From: Amblyomma americanum
Taxonomy: Eukaryota; Arthropoda; Arachnida; Ixodida; Ixodidae
NCBI RefSeq assembly: GCF_052857255.1
Contig: NC_135498.1
Location: 115,256,134-115,320,133, forward strand
Reading direction: 5' to 3'
DNA: 64,000 bases
Numbering within the stretch: position 1 is the stretch's first letter; the number at the start of each line of letters is the position of its first letter. A program made the position numbers and the translations under genes. The notes beneath the pieces are model-generated. The model saw only the letters and a program-made list of their open reading frames with translations. It did no database searches and was not told the DNA's origin. Below, piece by piece: positions 1 to 10,068 of the stretch.

Positions 1-1935
1 GTCTCAAAAGAAACGTTCAGTAGAACCTCTCATATCGCTCACGCCATTTTTTCTTTCATCCCTGTCAGTACGAGTGCACGCAAAAGGCCTTTTCCGCCTT
101 TTGACATCCGCTTGTTTGCGGACTATTCTTTAAGACCTCGTGATGTATGCGAAGTCAAGGTAGAAGGCGAATTTAACGCAGCTGGTACAAACTCCCGCAG
201 CTGCAGTGAGCAAGCAGTAATCCATTGTGGCATTACTCCATGCATCTCAAGGCGGACACTTGGCACGTCTCATTGCTATTAACCTAGATGTGAAATGCTT
301 TAAATGGTACATATGGCCCAATGGCACACATTCGTGAGGGCTCCATATACCAGGCTGGCAGCGAGCGAAAGTGTAACGGCGCTCGAATCTCAACGTTATT
401 TTCCCAGGCAACTGCCGAACACGCTAAGTATTTTATCAGAACGCTGCAAAACCGTAATATCTAACCTTTTCCTAAAAATCGCGCGCCAGCTGAAAGCGAT
501 GCGCTGTGGGAGCTACTTTTGGTCAGCAGTGCTGTTATCTACTCCGCATTTACTCAATGTGCGGTGCGCTCAAGAAATGCGTTGGTGTGGTGGTCCCCTC
601 AGTAAGTATTCTTCTAAGACATGCGTGTTTCGAGCATGTAGTATACTAGATTCGATCACTGTGGATTGGACGACGTCGCATGATGATGTTTTCGCGGTCG
701 CTTTCTCTAAGCGCGTAGCATACCCTAAAAAAATTCCTCCATGTCCTCTTAGTGGCCATCTATTTGACGGAGGTCGAGAGCAAGACTGCGGTAGAATTAA
801 GCGATTCATTTCACCAAAAGGAATGAGCGCAAACAGCAACAAAGGAACAGAATGGGAGGGTTCAAGCGAACCCATGCAGACAGTATATTTATACCACGAG
901 AAACAAGAGCGATCGTGTGTTGTGATGCTCAGTTTCCTGATTCGTTGTTCGGTCCAGAGCTCATTTGTGGCTGTTAAGCTTAGCGGAAATGGCTAAACAG
1001 CAAATTCTGCAGCTGAATCTGTTGTCACAAAAATGAAAAAAATTAGATTTGGTTTTAGGCAAGGAAACGGCGCAGTATCTATCTGCATCTCGGCGGCCAC
1101 CTAAACCGCGCCATAAGTAAAGGAATAAAGAGAAAAATGAGATGCCGTAGCGGGGGGCTGCGGAATAATTTGGACTACCTGGGGATTGGTTGTCACAGCT
1201 AAAATTGATAAATTGGGTATTTTCTACAGAATAAGTTATGAAAGCAGTTATTTCTTTATACACGAATTTAGTAGCAAGCAAAACTCTTAATCAGGTAAAA
1301 TATTCTTCTCCGTGCACCTCGTAGCAGCGGCAATATGACTGCTTAGGAATGGGCTCTTCAGAGAAAAAAAGATCGGAAGACAGACTAGCTTTGAACAGAT
1401 CAAGTCAAATAAGAAGCTAAGCTGGCAGATGCCTGTGAATCTTTGGCATCATTTTCTTTCTTGTCACAATAATGTTCAGCCAAAAACCAGCCGTAGCCTA
1501 TTAGCAGCAATCACGCCGTGAAGAAACTCATCACCGGAATTTCTTCACGTGCAATTCTAAATCTTCTACCACTGTTTTTATTTTCTATCAGTATCATTAT
1601 ATCGCTCAGCAGTTTAGTTTAAAAGATTAACATTTATTTAACCGAGATTTCAAACACCCCTGAAGGCTCAATGCCTCTTCTGAGGGCATGCGTAAAATAA
1701 GTAATCAGAAATTCCAAGGTAATGAGTACTAACAGGTATGATGGCATTAGGAAGCGTTATACCGAAATTTAAGGGTCATAACACGGGGCTTCTCAACACC
1801 GATTTATTTCCCATGCAAGAATAAATTGGGAAAATGGGGGGCGGCGGTTGGTTCGACGCGCCACTGCTGGCAATGGCAAGCTGAGAAATTGCAGGGGCTG
1901 CTCATGGTTTTGCATGGCGAGACGAAGAGCTTCAC
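1..1935. other. No recognisable gene or element
   Basis: I see no element signature, RNA gene or tandem array here. It contains one long open frame (304-996), described separately. The base composition is mixed, with short purine and pyrimidine runs, as in ordinary intergenic DNA. Confidence 0.5.
304..996 (+). other. Unrecognised 230-codon open frame
   Basis: This frame is open for 230 codons from an ATG. The predicted protein shows no motif I know: no signal peptide, no membrane segment, no zinc knuckle, and no RT or transposase signature. Cysteine and serine are spread evenly. No splice or promoter context marks it as an exon. It may be a chance frame, or part of an old element or of an exon I cannot recognise. 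A translated search against tick transcripts would settle this. Confidence 0.15.
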
Positions 1936-1949
1936 TCCCCAAAATCGTT

Positions 1950-2480
1950 TTCGGAATTGAAGAAGCTCTCGTTCGAGTACTTGAAAACTGAAACCTGTCA
2001 TGTGCACGAAAAGAAGCTCGGCCAGGCTGGGCAGAAGGTAGAGGAGTACGCGCGATAGTTTTGCGATGCGCTAAGGAGAGAATAGGAAGGAGACCCGCAA
2101 AAGAATAAATACGCGGACGACCTACTGAAAGATATAATGGCCGATTTCTTGGTGGACAGTTTGCGAGACCCCGAGCACCGGTTGGTGCTGTGTCGCAAGC
2201 CGAGCGATTTTGACCTAGCTATGAAGGCCGCATTGAATGATGAGCCAAATGAGGCGCTAAAAGTGAACACAGAGATATTAAGCTTCGTCGAGGGAACAGA
2301 GCCAAACCACAAGGTTGCTCTTTTAGCAGAGCGGCTTGACCGCTTATCACGGCTGCTGGCGCCGCAGGTAGAACACAGGGATGAAGCGTGGACTCAGCAG
2401 CGCCCATCTGTTTGAAACCTGTGACCGGCAGAAATCATCAGGGGCGGCATAAGATTTTGAGGAAATTGTGTGATTTGGTT
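1950..2480 (+). pseudogene. Gag-like remnant of gypsy A
   Basis: The reading starts near 1950 and shifts to the open frame 2137-2415. The 92-residue piece contains F-L-V-D-S-L-R-D-P-E-H-R-L followed by a K-P-x-x-F-D-L-A-M-K-A-A-L helix. This pattern is usual at the end of the Gag capsid region in Ty3/gypsy elements. Upstream residues (E-Y-L-K, then V-E-E-Y-A-R) also fit but are broken by stops. Just downstream, a very degraded G-R-x-H-x-G-R-H...C string may be a former zinc knuckle. Capsid would package element RNA; this copy cannot do so. Confidence 0.55.
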
Positions 2481-2610
2481 GCGAGTCGCGGACGCGGTCC
2501 AAGGTTCTGCCCAAACGGGCGACGAAGGGAGCCGCAAACAAAAGCAGGTGAGGCCAGTCTCAGGCGAGCATATGGAGAGGCGCCAAGTGCTGCGGCAAAA
2601 GCTAAAAAGT

Positions 2611-2627
2611 CCCCCCCCCCCCCCCCC
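2611..2627 (+). repeat. C17 homopolymer
   Basis: An uninterrupted run of 17 C residues lies in the decayed gag-pol spacer of gypsy A. Runs of this kind are often miscounted in sequencing, so the exact length and local frame are uncertain. Confidence 0.9.
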
Positions 2628-3079
2628 AGCCTGACAAACATATGGAACAAACAAGGAATAATGAATTTGTGGTGGATTGTGTTGCCAATGAGGCTTGCCC
2701 TGTTGTACGCTGGTCATCTTACTTAAGTAAAGCGGTTTTAACACGCTTGAAAAGGGGATCGCGAGATGTTGCAGTTTTGCAATGTTGCAACTAGGTTTGT
2801 AGGTATACCGAGGGTTCGTCTTGTCATGAGCGGGCTCAACCGACTACAAATCACACTCGGTGGAATTCAGTGTCTCTCCGAATTGAAGTGTCGATAGATT
2901 TTCTTTACTTAGGACAGCATTTTTTGAGATGATAAAAGGTCGATATCTCGCTCTTTGAATAAGTCCATGCGGGGGACATAAAAGCTTCATTTGCAAACAG
3001 AAAAATGGCTGAGATTTGCATTACTGATACTGACACCTAAGAGACCATGGGATCGGTGTATAAGGTGTTCTCGCGAGTA

Positions 3080-3960
3080 GCCATAAAGTTGTTCGATGAG
3101 ACGATCGTCCTTCCTTGATCGGGGCCCGTTTTGTGCGCTTCTGTAGCTTCAGATGCAGAGAGCGTCACAGTGAGAGGGCTTGAGCCGGTACATTTTCTTA
3201 GCAGTGGTCTGAAATCAGCCGCGTGCCTCGTAGCTGTTAGCGCCGACCACAGAGTGCTCGGCGGTTGCGTAATTGCTGCGAGCAGCCACAAAGTGTCACA
3301 AAGAAGAAATGATTAGCTTTATTTAGCACTGATGTTGAGAAACGGGAGCCCTCCGAAACGGCACTCGCCCCTGTAGGACATGCTGGCCCTTCAGTCACGC
3401 CTTGATCGATTTTCCTGACGTAAAGCCCGAGGAAAGGGAGGCACTGACTGCTCTGCTGAAATAATACTCGAAAGTGTTCGCCGCGAGCAGCTTTGATTGG
3501 GGATGCTGCTGCGTTGTACAATACAGGATAGAAACCGGCACTTCGGCTCCCGTTTACCAGGGCGTACCGCACCACCTACTCCCAACGCCAGGAGATGCAG
3601 CGGCAAGTGCAGGATCAGATTGATCGCGGCATAGTCGAACGCTGCAAGTCGCGAGAGAGGCGGGGGGGGGGGGGGGGGGGGAGCACCGGCCCCATTGGTG
3701 GCGAACTCAGATTATTCCTACCGACTGGTTGCTGACTATCGCAGATTAAATTCCGCAACTACGATCGACCCGTACCCCATCCCCAATATACAAGAGACGC
3801 TTTCCCAGCTGGGTACTGCCGGGAACTTCATAGTAGTGTATATGGCGGCAGAATTTTGGCAGAGAGCAATGAATCCGGCAGATGCCGAGAAAAGGGCACC
3901 CAATAGACTCTCATGGCACTATGAATGAAAAAGGATGCCGATGGGCGCGGTCCAGAGCCC
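3080..3960 (+). pseudogene. Start of pol and reverse transcriptase remnant of gypsy A
   Basis: From about 3395 the reading follows Ty3/gypsy pol: an F-P-D-V-K-P-E-E-R-E-A-L-T-A-L-L linker, K-V-F-A-A-S, a T-G-x-x-A-P-V block, then R-Q-E-M-Q-R-Q-V-Q-D-Q-I-D-R-G-I-V-E. The open piece 3695-3928 (77 residues) carries Y-R-L-V-A-D-Y-R-R-L-N, D-P-Y-P-I-P-N-I-Q-E-T-L, F-W-Q and H-Y-E, which are classical RT fingers and palm motifs. Part of 3130-3316 may be the protease-RT spacer, but this is weak. A run of 20 G lies between the two halves and probably caused or hides a frameshift. The domain ends before the catalytic YxDD box. Confidence 0.75.
3662..3681 (+). repeat. G20 homopolymer inside RT
   Basis: A run of 20 consecutive G residues sits between the reverse transcriptase finger motifs of gypsy A. 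Its length decides the frame between the two halves and is a likely slippage or sequencing-error site. Confidence 0.9.
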
Positions 3961-4299
3961 TGCTGTCTCGCATAGTACCGGTGATCGGCTATCGAAGTTA
4001 ATAAATAAGCGCAAAGTAGCTGACATAAGAAAGTCTATTAAGGAGAGCATCTAAAGGAACGAAGGTAGACTAAATGTGGTGAAGAGGAAACTAGGCATAG
4101 GTAAAACCGATATGCATGCGTTAAGAGACAAGAAGAGTAATGTCGCTAGCAATATAGATAAGACAATTAAGGTTGTCGAACAGCCATATACATACCTATA
4201 CAGTAGCCAACATAACAAGGACATTAATTTGAGAGAAAGCCGCGCACAACAATGCGTCATCTCGCCAGTAACAAAAGAGAAATTAAAGAAATCCTAGGA

Positions 4300-5384
4300 C
4301 CAATGCAACGAGGAAAGGCAGCTGGTGATGATCAGCTAACAGCAGATCTGTTCGACGATGAAGCGGAGATTATGCTCCACCTACCCTGTACACGCAATGC
4401 TTTGTGACCTCGACCATACCAAAGGCTTGAAAAAATGCAAACATTATATTTGTTCCTAAAAAACGAGACGCCAAGGCCTTGAAAAATTACAGAACCATCA
4501 GCTTACTGTCCGTTGCCTGCAAGGTATTTATTAAGATAATCGTTAATAGAGTCAGAGTATAACCTTAGGCTTCGATCAACCAAATGATCAGGCAGGCTTT
4601 CGTAAAGGATTTTCCAGAATAGATCATATGCACTATCAGCCAGGTGACAGAGAAATGAGCAAAATATAACTAACCCTTATATACAGCTTTGATTGATTAC
4701 AAGAAAGCATTTTACTCAGCGACAACCTCAGCAGTCGTACACGCATTGCGTAATAAGGGTGTAGAATAGCCTCATGCCAAAACATTGGAAGATATGTATA
4801 GCAACTGCACAGCTACCATATTCCTCCATAAAATCAGCAATAAAGCTCCAATAAGGGAGGGCGTCAGGCAAAGAGACGCGATCTCGCCTATGATATTCAC
4901 CGCCTGTTTACAGGATTTATTCCGAAGCCTGAATTGGGAACAGTTGGGAATAAGAGGAAATGAAGATTATCTGACTAATCTGCGATTCGCTGATCACATT
5001 GCCTTGCTGAGTCACTAAGGAAGTGAACTGCAAATCATGATCAATGAGTTATACAGTCAGAGCAGAACGGTGGGTCTAAAAATTAACATGCAGGAAACCA
5101 AAGTAATGTTCAACACTCTAGCAAGGGAACAGCAGTTCACAATTGGCAGCTATCTGCTGAAAGTGGTGAAGGAATACGTCTACTTGGGGCAGGTTAGTGA
5201 CAGCTGATCTGGATCATGACAGGGAAATAACTAGAATGATAAGAATATGGTTGAGTGCATGTATGGCAGGTTCTCTCTGGTAATGAATGGCAAGTTACCA
5301 ATATCCCTCAAGAGAAAAGTATACAACACTTATCTCTTACCAGTACTCACCTGTAGGGCAGAAACGCAGAGGCTTACGAATAGG
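4300..5384 (+). pseudogene. RTE reverse transcriptase remnant, first part
   Basis: The N-terminal side (about 4300-4780) is full of stops but keeps G-K-A-A-G-D-D-Q-L. The open piece 4785-5018 carries I-R-E-G-V-R-Q-R-D-A-I-S-P-M-I-F, L-N-W-E, G-I-R, then L-R-F-A-D-H-I-A-L-L. This is the RTE palm box, but the second catalytic aspartate of F-A-D-D is replaced by His (about 4983-5009). K-V-M-F-N-T-L follows, then after a frameshift G-R-F-S-L-V-M-N-G-K-L-P-I-S-L-K and L-L-P-V-L-T. The enzyme would copy element RNA at the nicked target; with the altered Asp and several stops this copy is inactive. Confidence 0.8.
5376..5384 (+). repeat. Left target-site duplication of the nested LINE
   Basis: ACGAATAGG occurs here and again at 6892-6900, exactly flanking the minus-strand LINE at 5385-6891. 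Removing one copy and the insert restores the RTE reading L-T-N-R-V-Q-L-K. This is a perfect 9-bp duplication of the kind made by target-primed reverse transcription. Confidence 0.9.
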
Positions 5385-6891
5385 AGGAGAAGGAGGAGGA
5401 AAGGCAGGGAGGTCAACCAGAAGAATAACCGGTTTGCTACCCCACACGGGGGGAAAGGGGTGAGGAGAGAAAAATATGAAGGAGAAAAGAGTTGCTGGAA
5501 ATTGAAGTCACTATGCAAATTCATATCTTTCAGTAAAGTCACAACCTATCGTGCAGGCCAGAAGTCCTCAAAAAGCTGAGCAGTGCCTTGGAGGCCTTCA
5601 CCGCCGACGATCGCCGCGGCCAGTGGCCGAGAATCTTCGTTTCCGTCAGTGGGCGTAGGTCTAGATGCTCCAGTGCACGGCAGAGAGACTGTCTTTCGAC
5701 GCTGTAGGCAGGGAATGCACAAAGAATGTGGGCAATAGTCTCATCACACCCGCAGATGGCATATGCAGGGCTGTCAGCCATACCTATTAAGAAGGAGCAG
5801 TGCTTGCTGAAAGCTACACCAAGCCACAGGCGACACAACAAAGTTGCTTCACGTGGTGGTAGGCCGGATTGAAGACGAAGCTTCAGATCTGCGTCCAAGG
5901 TTTTTAAACGTGAATGCGAGAATTGGCCTGAATTCCACGCGGCAAGCGTGATGTCCCACGACAGGGGTCTAAGCATACCCGCTGCGTCGGCTCTCGAGAT
6001 GCGGATGGACACACAATCACCCTCATGGTGAGCAGTTCGCGTGGCCTCGTCCGCGCGGTGGTTGCCTGCGATGCCTCTGTGTCCTCGCAGTCATTGGAAA
6101 AAACATCGTGTGCTGTGTTGATGGCTGCGTGGTGGAGCTTTAGGTTTTCCACGACAAGTTGTTCATAGAACCCATGATGAAGAGCAGATTGTAACGCATG
6201 GAGGGTTGCCTTTGAATCAGTGAAAACAGACCATTCCTGGGGTCTTTGTTCACTGATATGCTGAATGGCGACAAGAATTGCAGTAAGTTCTCCACCAGTC
6301 GATGAAGTCTGGTGTGATGTTTTCACTTTCTTAACTATGGTCCTTACTCGGGTGACTACGGAGCCCGAGGAACTGGAAGGGGTCACTGAACCATCGGTGT
6401 ATACGTGCAGTAGGTGTCCGTGTTTCGCATGAAAATATTTTATAGTGGTCTGTTTTAATGCTGTCGACAATAAATCAGCCTTCTTTTTGAGGCCAGGTAT
6501 GGGTTTGGTTGGTAGAAAGTCGCGATGGGCATCAATAATTTTCGCAAACGATGTACTCAGCCACTTAGCAGAAAAACTGGCAAATTGGTGTGCAATCGGA
6601 GAGAGGTGAGGAATATGCGCTCTCAAGGTTTGGGTTGTGACATAGGCAGTCACTGAATTCTCCTAAGCTATGAGTACTGTTGCGGCTGTAGACGTGTATT
6701 TTGGCAGTCCTAGGCACGCCCGCAGAGCTCGAGCCTGAACACTTTGCTGACACCGTATGTTCGTTTTCCTCAAGTTTCCTAGTACAGGGATACTGTACCC
6801 AAGGAATCCCATGAATAATGCAGTGTACAGCTGGAGCATCGACTGCACTGATGCTCTCCACGACTTCCCGCCGAGAAAGGAGAGAACGTGA
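5385..6891 (-). mobile_element. 5'-truncated RNase H-bearing LINE (I/R1-like) nested in the RTE
   Basis: This 1507-bp insert lies between perfect copies of ACGAATAGG. Read on the minus strand it enters in the thumb region after the RT domain, passes through an RNase H domain and a C-terminal zinc-finger-like region, and ends in a 3' UTR with the phrase ACCTCCCTGCCTTTCCT followed by a CTCCTTCT-type tail. The same UTR phrase recurs on the plus strand at 47.7 kb. The 5' truncation and terminal duplication are typical of LINE insertion. It is younger than the RTE it broke. Confidence 0.88.
5539..6860 (-). pseudogene. RT thumb, RNase H and C-terminal domain of the nested LINE
   Basis: On the minus strand the reading begins near 6848 with L-Y-T-A-L-F-M-G-F-L, then A-L-R-A-C-L-G-L-P, the usual segment between RT and RNase H in I/R1-like LINEs. 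The RNase H piece (within 6653-5904) has Y-T-D-G-S, G-G-E-L-T-A-I and F-T-D-S-K-A. After a frameshift, G-N-H-R-A-D-E-A supplies the last acidic residue, so all four D-E-D-D positions survive but in two frames. The C-terminal piece (6012-5539) contains C-R-L-W-L-G and C-G-C-D-E-T-I-A-H-I-L-C, a CCHC-like array. RNase H would remove RNA from the RNA-DNA hybrid. Confidence 0.82.
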
Positions 6892-6900
6892 ACGAATAGG
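6892..6900 (+). repeat. Right target-site duplication of the nested LINE
   Basis: This is the second copy of ACGAATAGG, identical to 5376-5384, directly before the point where the RTE reading resumes. Confidence 0.9.
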
Positions 6901-7268
6901 GTTCAGCTTAAGTTAAGGACAACGCAGTGATCAATGGAAAGAAAATTGGTAGGAGTAACGTTAAGAGACCGGAAGCGGGCGGAGTGGGCGAGGGATTAAA
7001 CGCGGGTTGCTAACATCTTAGCCGGAATCAAGGGGAAGAAATAGGCTTTTCCAAAGCATGTAATGCGAAGGAAATATAACCGCTGGCCCTTAAGGGTAAC
7101 GGAGTGGATTCCACGAGAAGGCAAGCATACCAGGGGACGGCAGAAACTTAAGTCGGCGGTTTAGGTTAAGAAGTTTGAGTTTGGAGGCAAACGTTGGGCA
7201 CAGCTGGCAAATAATAGGATTCAGTGGTGATACGAGAGGTGTTTGCCCAGCAGTAGGCGTAGTCAGGC
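6901..7268 (+). pseudogene. RTE C-terminal part, resumed after the nested LINE
   Basis: Reading onward from the duplicated site gives V-Q-L-K-L-R, then M-E-R-K-L-V-G-V-T-L-R-D-R-K-R-A-E-W-A-R. Next comes H-V-M-R-R...N-R-W-P-L-R-V-T-E-W-I-P-R-E-G-K and W-A-Q-L-A. This is the characteristic end of tick RTE proteins and parallels the minus-strand copy at 39.4-39.9 kb. Several stops interrupt it. The element ends in GGCTGATGATAATGG, an imperfect GAT-type tail. Confidence 0.8.
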
Positions 7269-7399
7269 TGATGATAATGGTATATTAATGGCATTGTAGA
7301 TAAAGTTATCCTGGTCTTCAGTTCGTATTTATGCCAAGAATTGCGTATTACTTCGTAAAAAATCAGTTATTATAAACTTCAAACCTACCCCTATTCTGC

Positions 7400-8486
7400 C
7401 CTTGGCAACATTGTAAACTTGTGCGCCGTGAGAGCATGGCTCTTAATGCCGAGAAAACTCTTTGCATCTGCATTACGCGTAAAAGAGTCCCAAAAATTTA
7501 ATTATAACCTCAGCAATTCTTCGAGAAAGTCAATGCTGTCAAATACTTATGTGTGGCAATTAGAAGTAATCGGCCTATGAATACACATATTGACAATATC
7601 TGTACAACGGCATTTAAAAAACTGCATTTCCTCATGCATAAGCTCCGTAATTCTCCATTCAATGTAAAACTTCATAGCTACCTTTCTTAAATCAGGCCAC
7701 AGCTTGAACACGCGTACAGAGTATTGGATCCGCACTCTACATCAATTATAAAGAAGCTTAAAAAATGCAAAGAAAAGATGTATGGTTTGTGTTCTCGAAA
7801 TTTTTGAAATCCTATTCTCCTTCCAAATTAAGGCAAACTCTTGATACACCACGCCTAGAAATGCAGAGAAAAAACATTCGTTTAGGATTTATTTCCTTGT
7901 TATTCAACAACAAGCTTGGACTTGATCCGCCCCAATATTTAATTCCACAGCCTGTTAGAAGCACTCGAAAGTACCATTCTACTTTATTATCGCCATATTT
8001 TGAACGAACGGACTTCTATAAGTTCTCCTTTTTCCGTCGCATCGTCGCTGATCGGAACTCTTTGCCCAGATCTAATCGAACCTCCATGAACTAGCGCACG
8101 TATTCCTGAACTGTGTTACGCCTTGTAGCTCCTTATTAGGCGCGTTTTTTTTTTTTTATTGAGCTGCAGGCTGCTTGATTGTTTCGAGTGCTTTCTGTGC
8201 TAACTTATTCCTTGCAAACCGGAACCCCTCTCTGTTTAAAATCCCTGCCTTTCCCTCCTCCTCTTTATCTATCTCTTCCTTGCAAATTTTGTCTATATTT
8301 TGTATTACAAATTAGAGGTCCCCGCACGTCTTGCGGTTTTATTACTTTGCAAATTCTGTGTTGTGAGTGCCATTTCGTCTACATTTTGCATAAATTTGTT
8401 TGGTCTTTATTACTGTGTAAATTGCCCTTTCTGCTTGGACCTAAGCATGTCTGTTAAATAAACTTTAAAAATAAATACAAATAACT
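7400..8486 (+). mobile_element. CR1/Jockey-type LINE, 5'-truncated, with 3' UTR
   Basis: This is the end of an RT protein in shifting frames: M-A-L-N-A-E-K-T, I-T-R-K-R, V-K-Y-L-C-V-A-I-S, H-I-D-N-I, K-L-H-F-L-M-H-K-L-R, then I-R-P-Q-L-E-H-A. The open piece 7765-8094 ends with L-D-P-P-Q-Y-L-I-P, Y-K-F-S-F-F-R-R-I-V and N-S-L-P, the usual C-terminus of CR1/L2/Jockey-type LINEs. About 390 bp of T-rich 3' UTR follows, ending AATAAACTTTAAAAATAAAT, next to resumed gypsy A coding. The left edge against the RTE tail (7269-7399) is unclear. It carries no YxDD box because it is truncated below it. Confidence 0.75.
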
Positions 8487-8489
8487 CAA

Positions 8490-9063
8490 GCACATTGTTT
8501 AAGCTCACGGAGTCCAGCCTGGCTCTTGGTAAACTATTATGTATCTTAGATTTTCCACCCCAGCCTAGTGTCCGCCAGGTCCGGCAGTTTCATGACCTGA
8601 TTGGCTACTACCGAAGGCACATTCTAGCTAAGCCGCTGACCGCCTTAAACGCCAAGAATGGCGCTTTTCGGAGGTCAAATGTTACGGCAGATGCTTTGGG
8701 GGCACTGAAGAGAACGTTAATCAGTGCACCGCTGTGGCGCCACCCAGATTGCAATTTACCCTTCGTTATGGCCCCAGATGCGTCAAAGTTGCCGCTTGGT
8801 GCTGTGCATTCGAAAGTTATCAGGGTAGCGCGCATCATGTAGGTTTTGGTAGCCGAGAGCTGAAACCCACAAAGCTGAAGTACAGAGCCAAGGAAAGGGA
8901 GTGCCTCGTGGTTATCTGGACAGTAAATCACTTCTTTGCGACAGCCATTTCAAGCTAGTCACAGGCTGTCATCCTCTGAAAAGGGTGATCAGTTGTAGAC
9001 ACTCCAGCTCCCAACTGGCTAGATGGAATTTACGGCCGCAAGAATATTCCTTTGTACGTTAAA
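8490..9063 (+). pseudogene. RT connection and RNase H remnant of gypsy A
   Basis: The piece 8495-8842 contains F-P-P-Q-P-S-V-R-Q-V-R-Q-F, then L-I-G-Y-Y-R-R-H-I, A-K-P-L-T-A-L, A-L-G-A-L-K-R-T-L-I-S-A-P and A-P-D-A-S-K-L-P-L-G-A-V. This is the Ty3/gypsy connection domain and the start of RNase H. After a frameshift it continues G-S-R-E-L-K-P, E-R-E-C-L-V-V-I-W-T-V-N-H-F, L-V-T-G-C-H-P-L-K, then Q-L-A-R-W-N-L-R-P-Q-E-Y to about 9060. It is the natural continuation of the RT piece ending at 3960 and proves that the DNA between is an insertion into one element. Confidence 0.85.
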
Positions 9064-9435
9064 TTTTATAAAATCATTTTCAATGAAACAAACAAGTCGG
9101 TGCGCTTGCGTTCCACACCGCAGCGTGTCTCTGAATAACAACAGTTGTGTGCAGTGTGGCCACATGATCTTGCCCGTTTCCATGTCTTCTGCACGGGCAC
9201 CGCTTTAATTGAAGTGTTTCTTTTCCGCGATGAAACAGCGGAACTTGTCGCTGAGGGTCTTCCACCACTTTTGCAGAAGGTCGATGCTCTCTGCGCGATT
9301 GAAGGATTTTCAAGTTAAATTTTAAATAGCTGCACATCATCAATGACAGGTTGGTTTATCTTCTCGCAGTAGTCCGGGCAAAATTTCAGCCGGCACTTCT
9401 GTCCACAACGTTGCCTTCACTAACCTCTCGTAGAA
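9064..9435. other. No recognisable feature
   Basis: This is the stretch between the end of gypsy A coding and a SINE. It may hold further decayed gypsy A sequence, but I find no motif. Confidence 0.4.
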
Positions 9436-9655
9436 AGCGACCGTGACGGCCCTTTAGCTATGCCGCCACTCGGCTGCTGACACGAAAGACGCGGGGTTTG
9501 TCCTGACCGCGGCCGCGAAAAGCTAGACGCCCGTGTGCTGTGTGTGGTCACTGCACGTTAAAGAACCTAGCGTCTAAATTTCCAGAGCCCTTCCCTACAG
9601 CGTCCCTCAGAGCATGAGTCCCTTTGGGTCGTTAAACCCCCCAAATCACGAGCCT
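9436..9655 (+). mobile_element. tRNA-derived SINE, degraded copy
   Basis: A tRNA-like head is recognisable (TCGGCTGCTGAC, then GACGCGGGGTTTGTCC in place of the B box). A body follows with CCCGTGTGCTGTG, GCACGTTAAAGAACC and TTTCCAGAGCCC, and a 3' end GCGTCCCTCAGAGCATGAGT...TTAAACCCCCCAAATCA. It matches the copy at 42248-42480 along its length, including that 3' end, rather than the TTATTATTA-ended copies. I see no clear target duplication. Confidence 0.7.
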
Positions 9656-10055
9656 TATTCGTATATGGTTTATAGCTCGCCAGCCGCAAGCAGCCCAGAT
9701 AATGGGCCCAATATTAGAAATGAATAGCTAAACTCTGGCCCTTTATAAAACCGACCTTTGCCAATACATTTCCAATATCGGGCCAATTATTCACGCTGGT
9801 GGGGGCCATGGATACGGCCGTTTTTTTTTTGTAGTGGTGGTTAGAAGCTCGATGTGAAGCTATCTGCGCACGACCATTGCCACTGCTGCTGTAAAAAAAA
9901 TACCTTTGTAGTAGGCTGTCAAGTTTCATTCCGCAAGCCATGACCTCCGATTGGTGCACGCCGGTGTGCCTGAAATGGCGCTTGGAGGGCGCGTGCTATA
10001 AACGGAGTAGACAGATCGGAGCGTGGGCGATCGCTCCGCTCGCAAACCGGCTCTG
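9656..10055. other. No gene seen; TATA-like GC-rich stretch before a SINE
   Basis: Nothing coding is recognisable. A CTATAAAC string near 9996 lies in GC-rich sequence upstream of the SINE insertion, so a promoter is conceivable, but no downstream exon is visible. Confidence 0.25.
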
Positions 10056-10068
10056 TCACACGCACGCG

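Larger units (their letters stand above)
3965..7268 (+). mobile_element. RTE-type LINE inserted in gypsy A, itself split by another LINE
   Basis: The first part of the element's RT runs from about 3965 to 5384. After a 1.5-kb minus-strand LINE the same reading resumes at 6901 and ends near 7268 in a GATGAT-type tail, the usual simple 3' end of RTE elements. The join is exact: the reading that ends L-T-N-R on the left continues V-Q-L-K-L-R on the right. The start is 5'-truncated or degraded, and no endonuclease domain is recognisable. A related minus-strand copy lies at 39.4-40.2 kb. Confidence 0.8.
1940..9063 (+). mobile_element. Ty3/gypsy retrotransposon A, decayed and split by nested insertions
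   Basis: Gypsy-type coding remnants read in order on the plus strand: Gag-like (about 1950-2480), the start of pol and of reverse transcriptase (about 3080-3960), then RT connection and RNase H (8490-9063). The RT block stops just after the conserved H-Y-E...R-M-P-M-G stretch. Coding resumes 4.5 kb later at the connection motif F-P-P-Q-P-S-V-R-Q-V-R-Q-F. The gap is filled by an RTE LINE that carries another LINE, and by a CR1-type LINE. About 270 bp of RT, including the expected YxDD box, is missing rather than displaced. I see no integrase and no LTRs. Stops, frameshifts and homopolymer runs show it is long dead. Confidence 0.8.
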
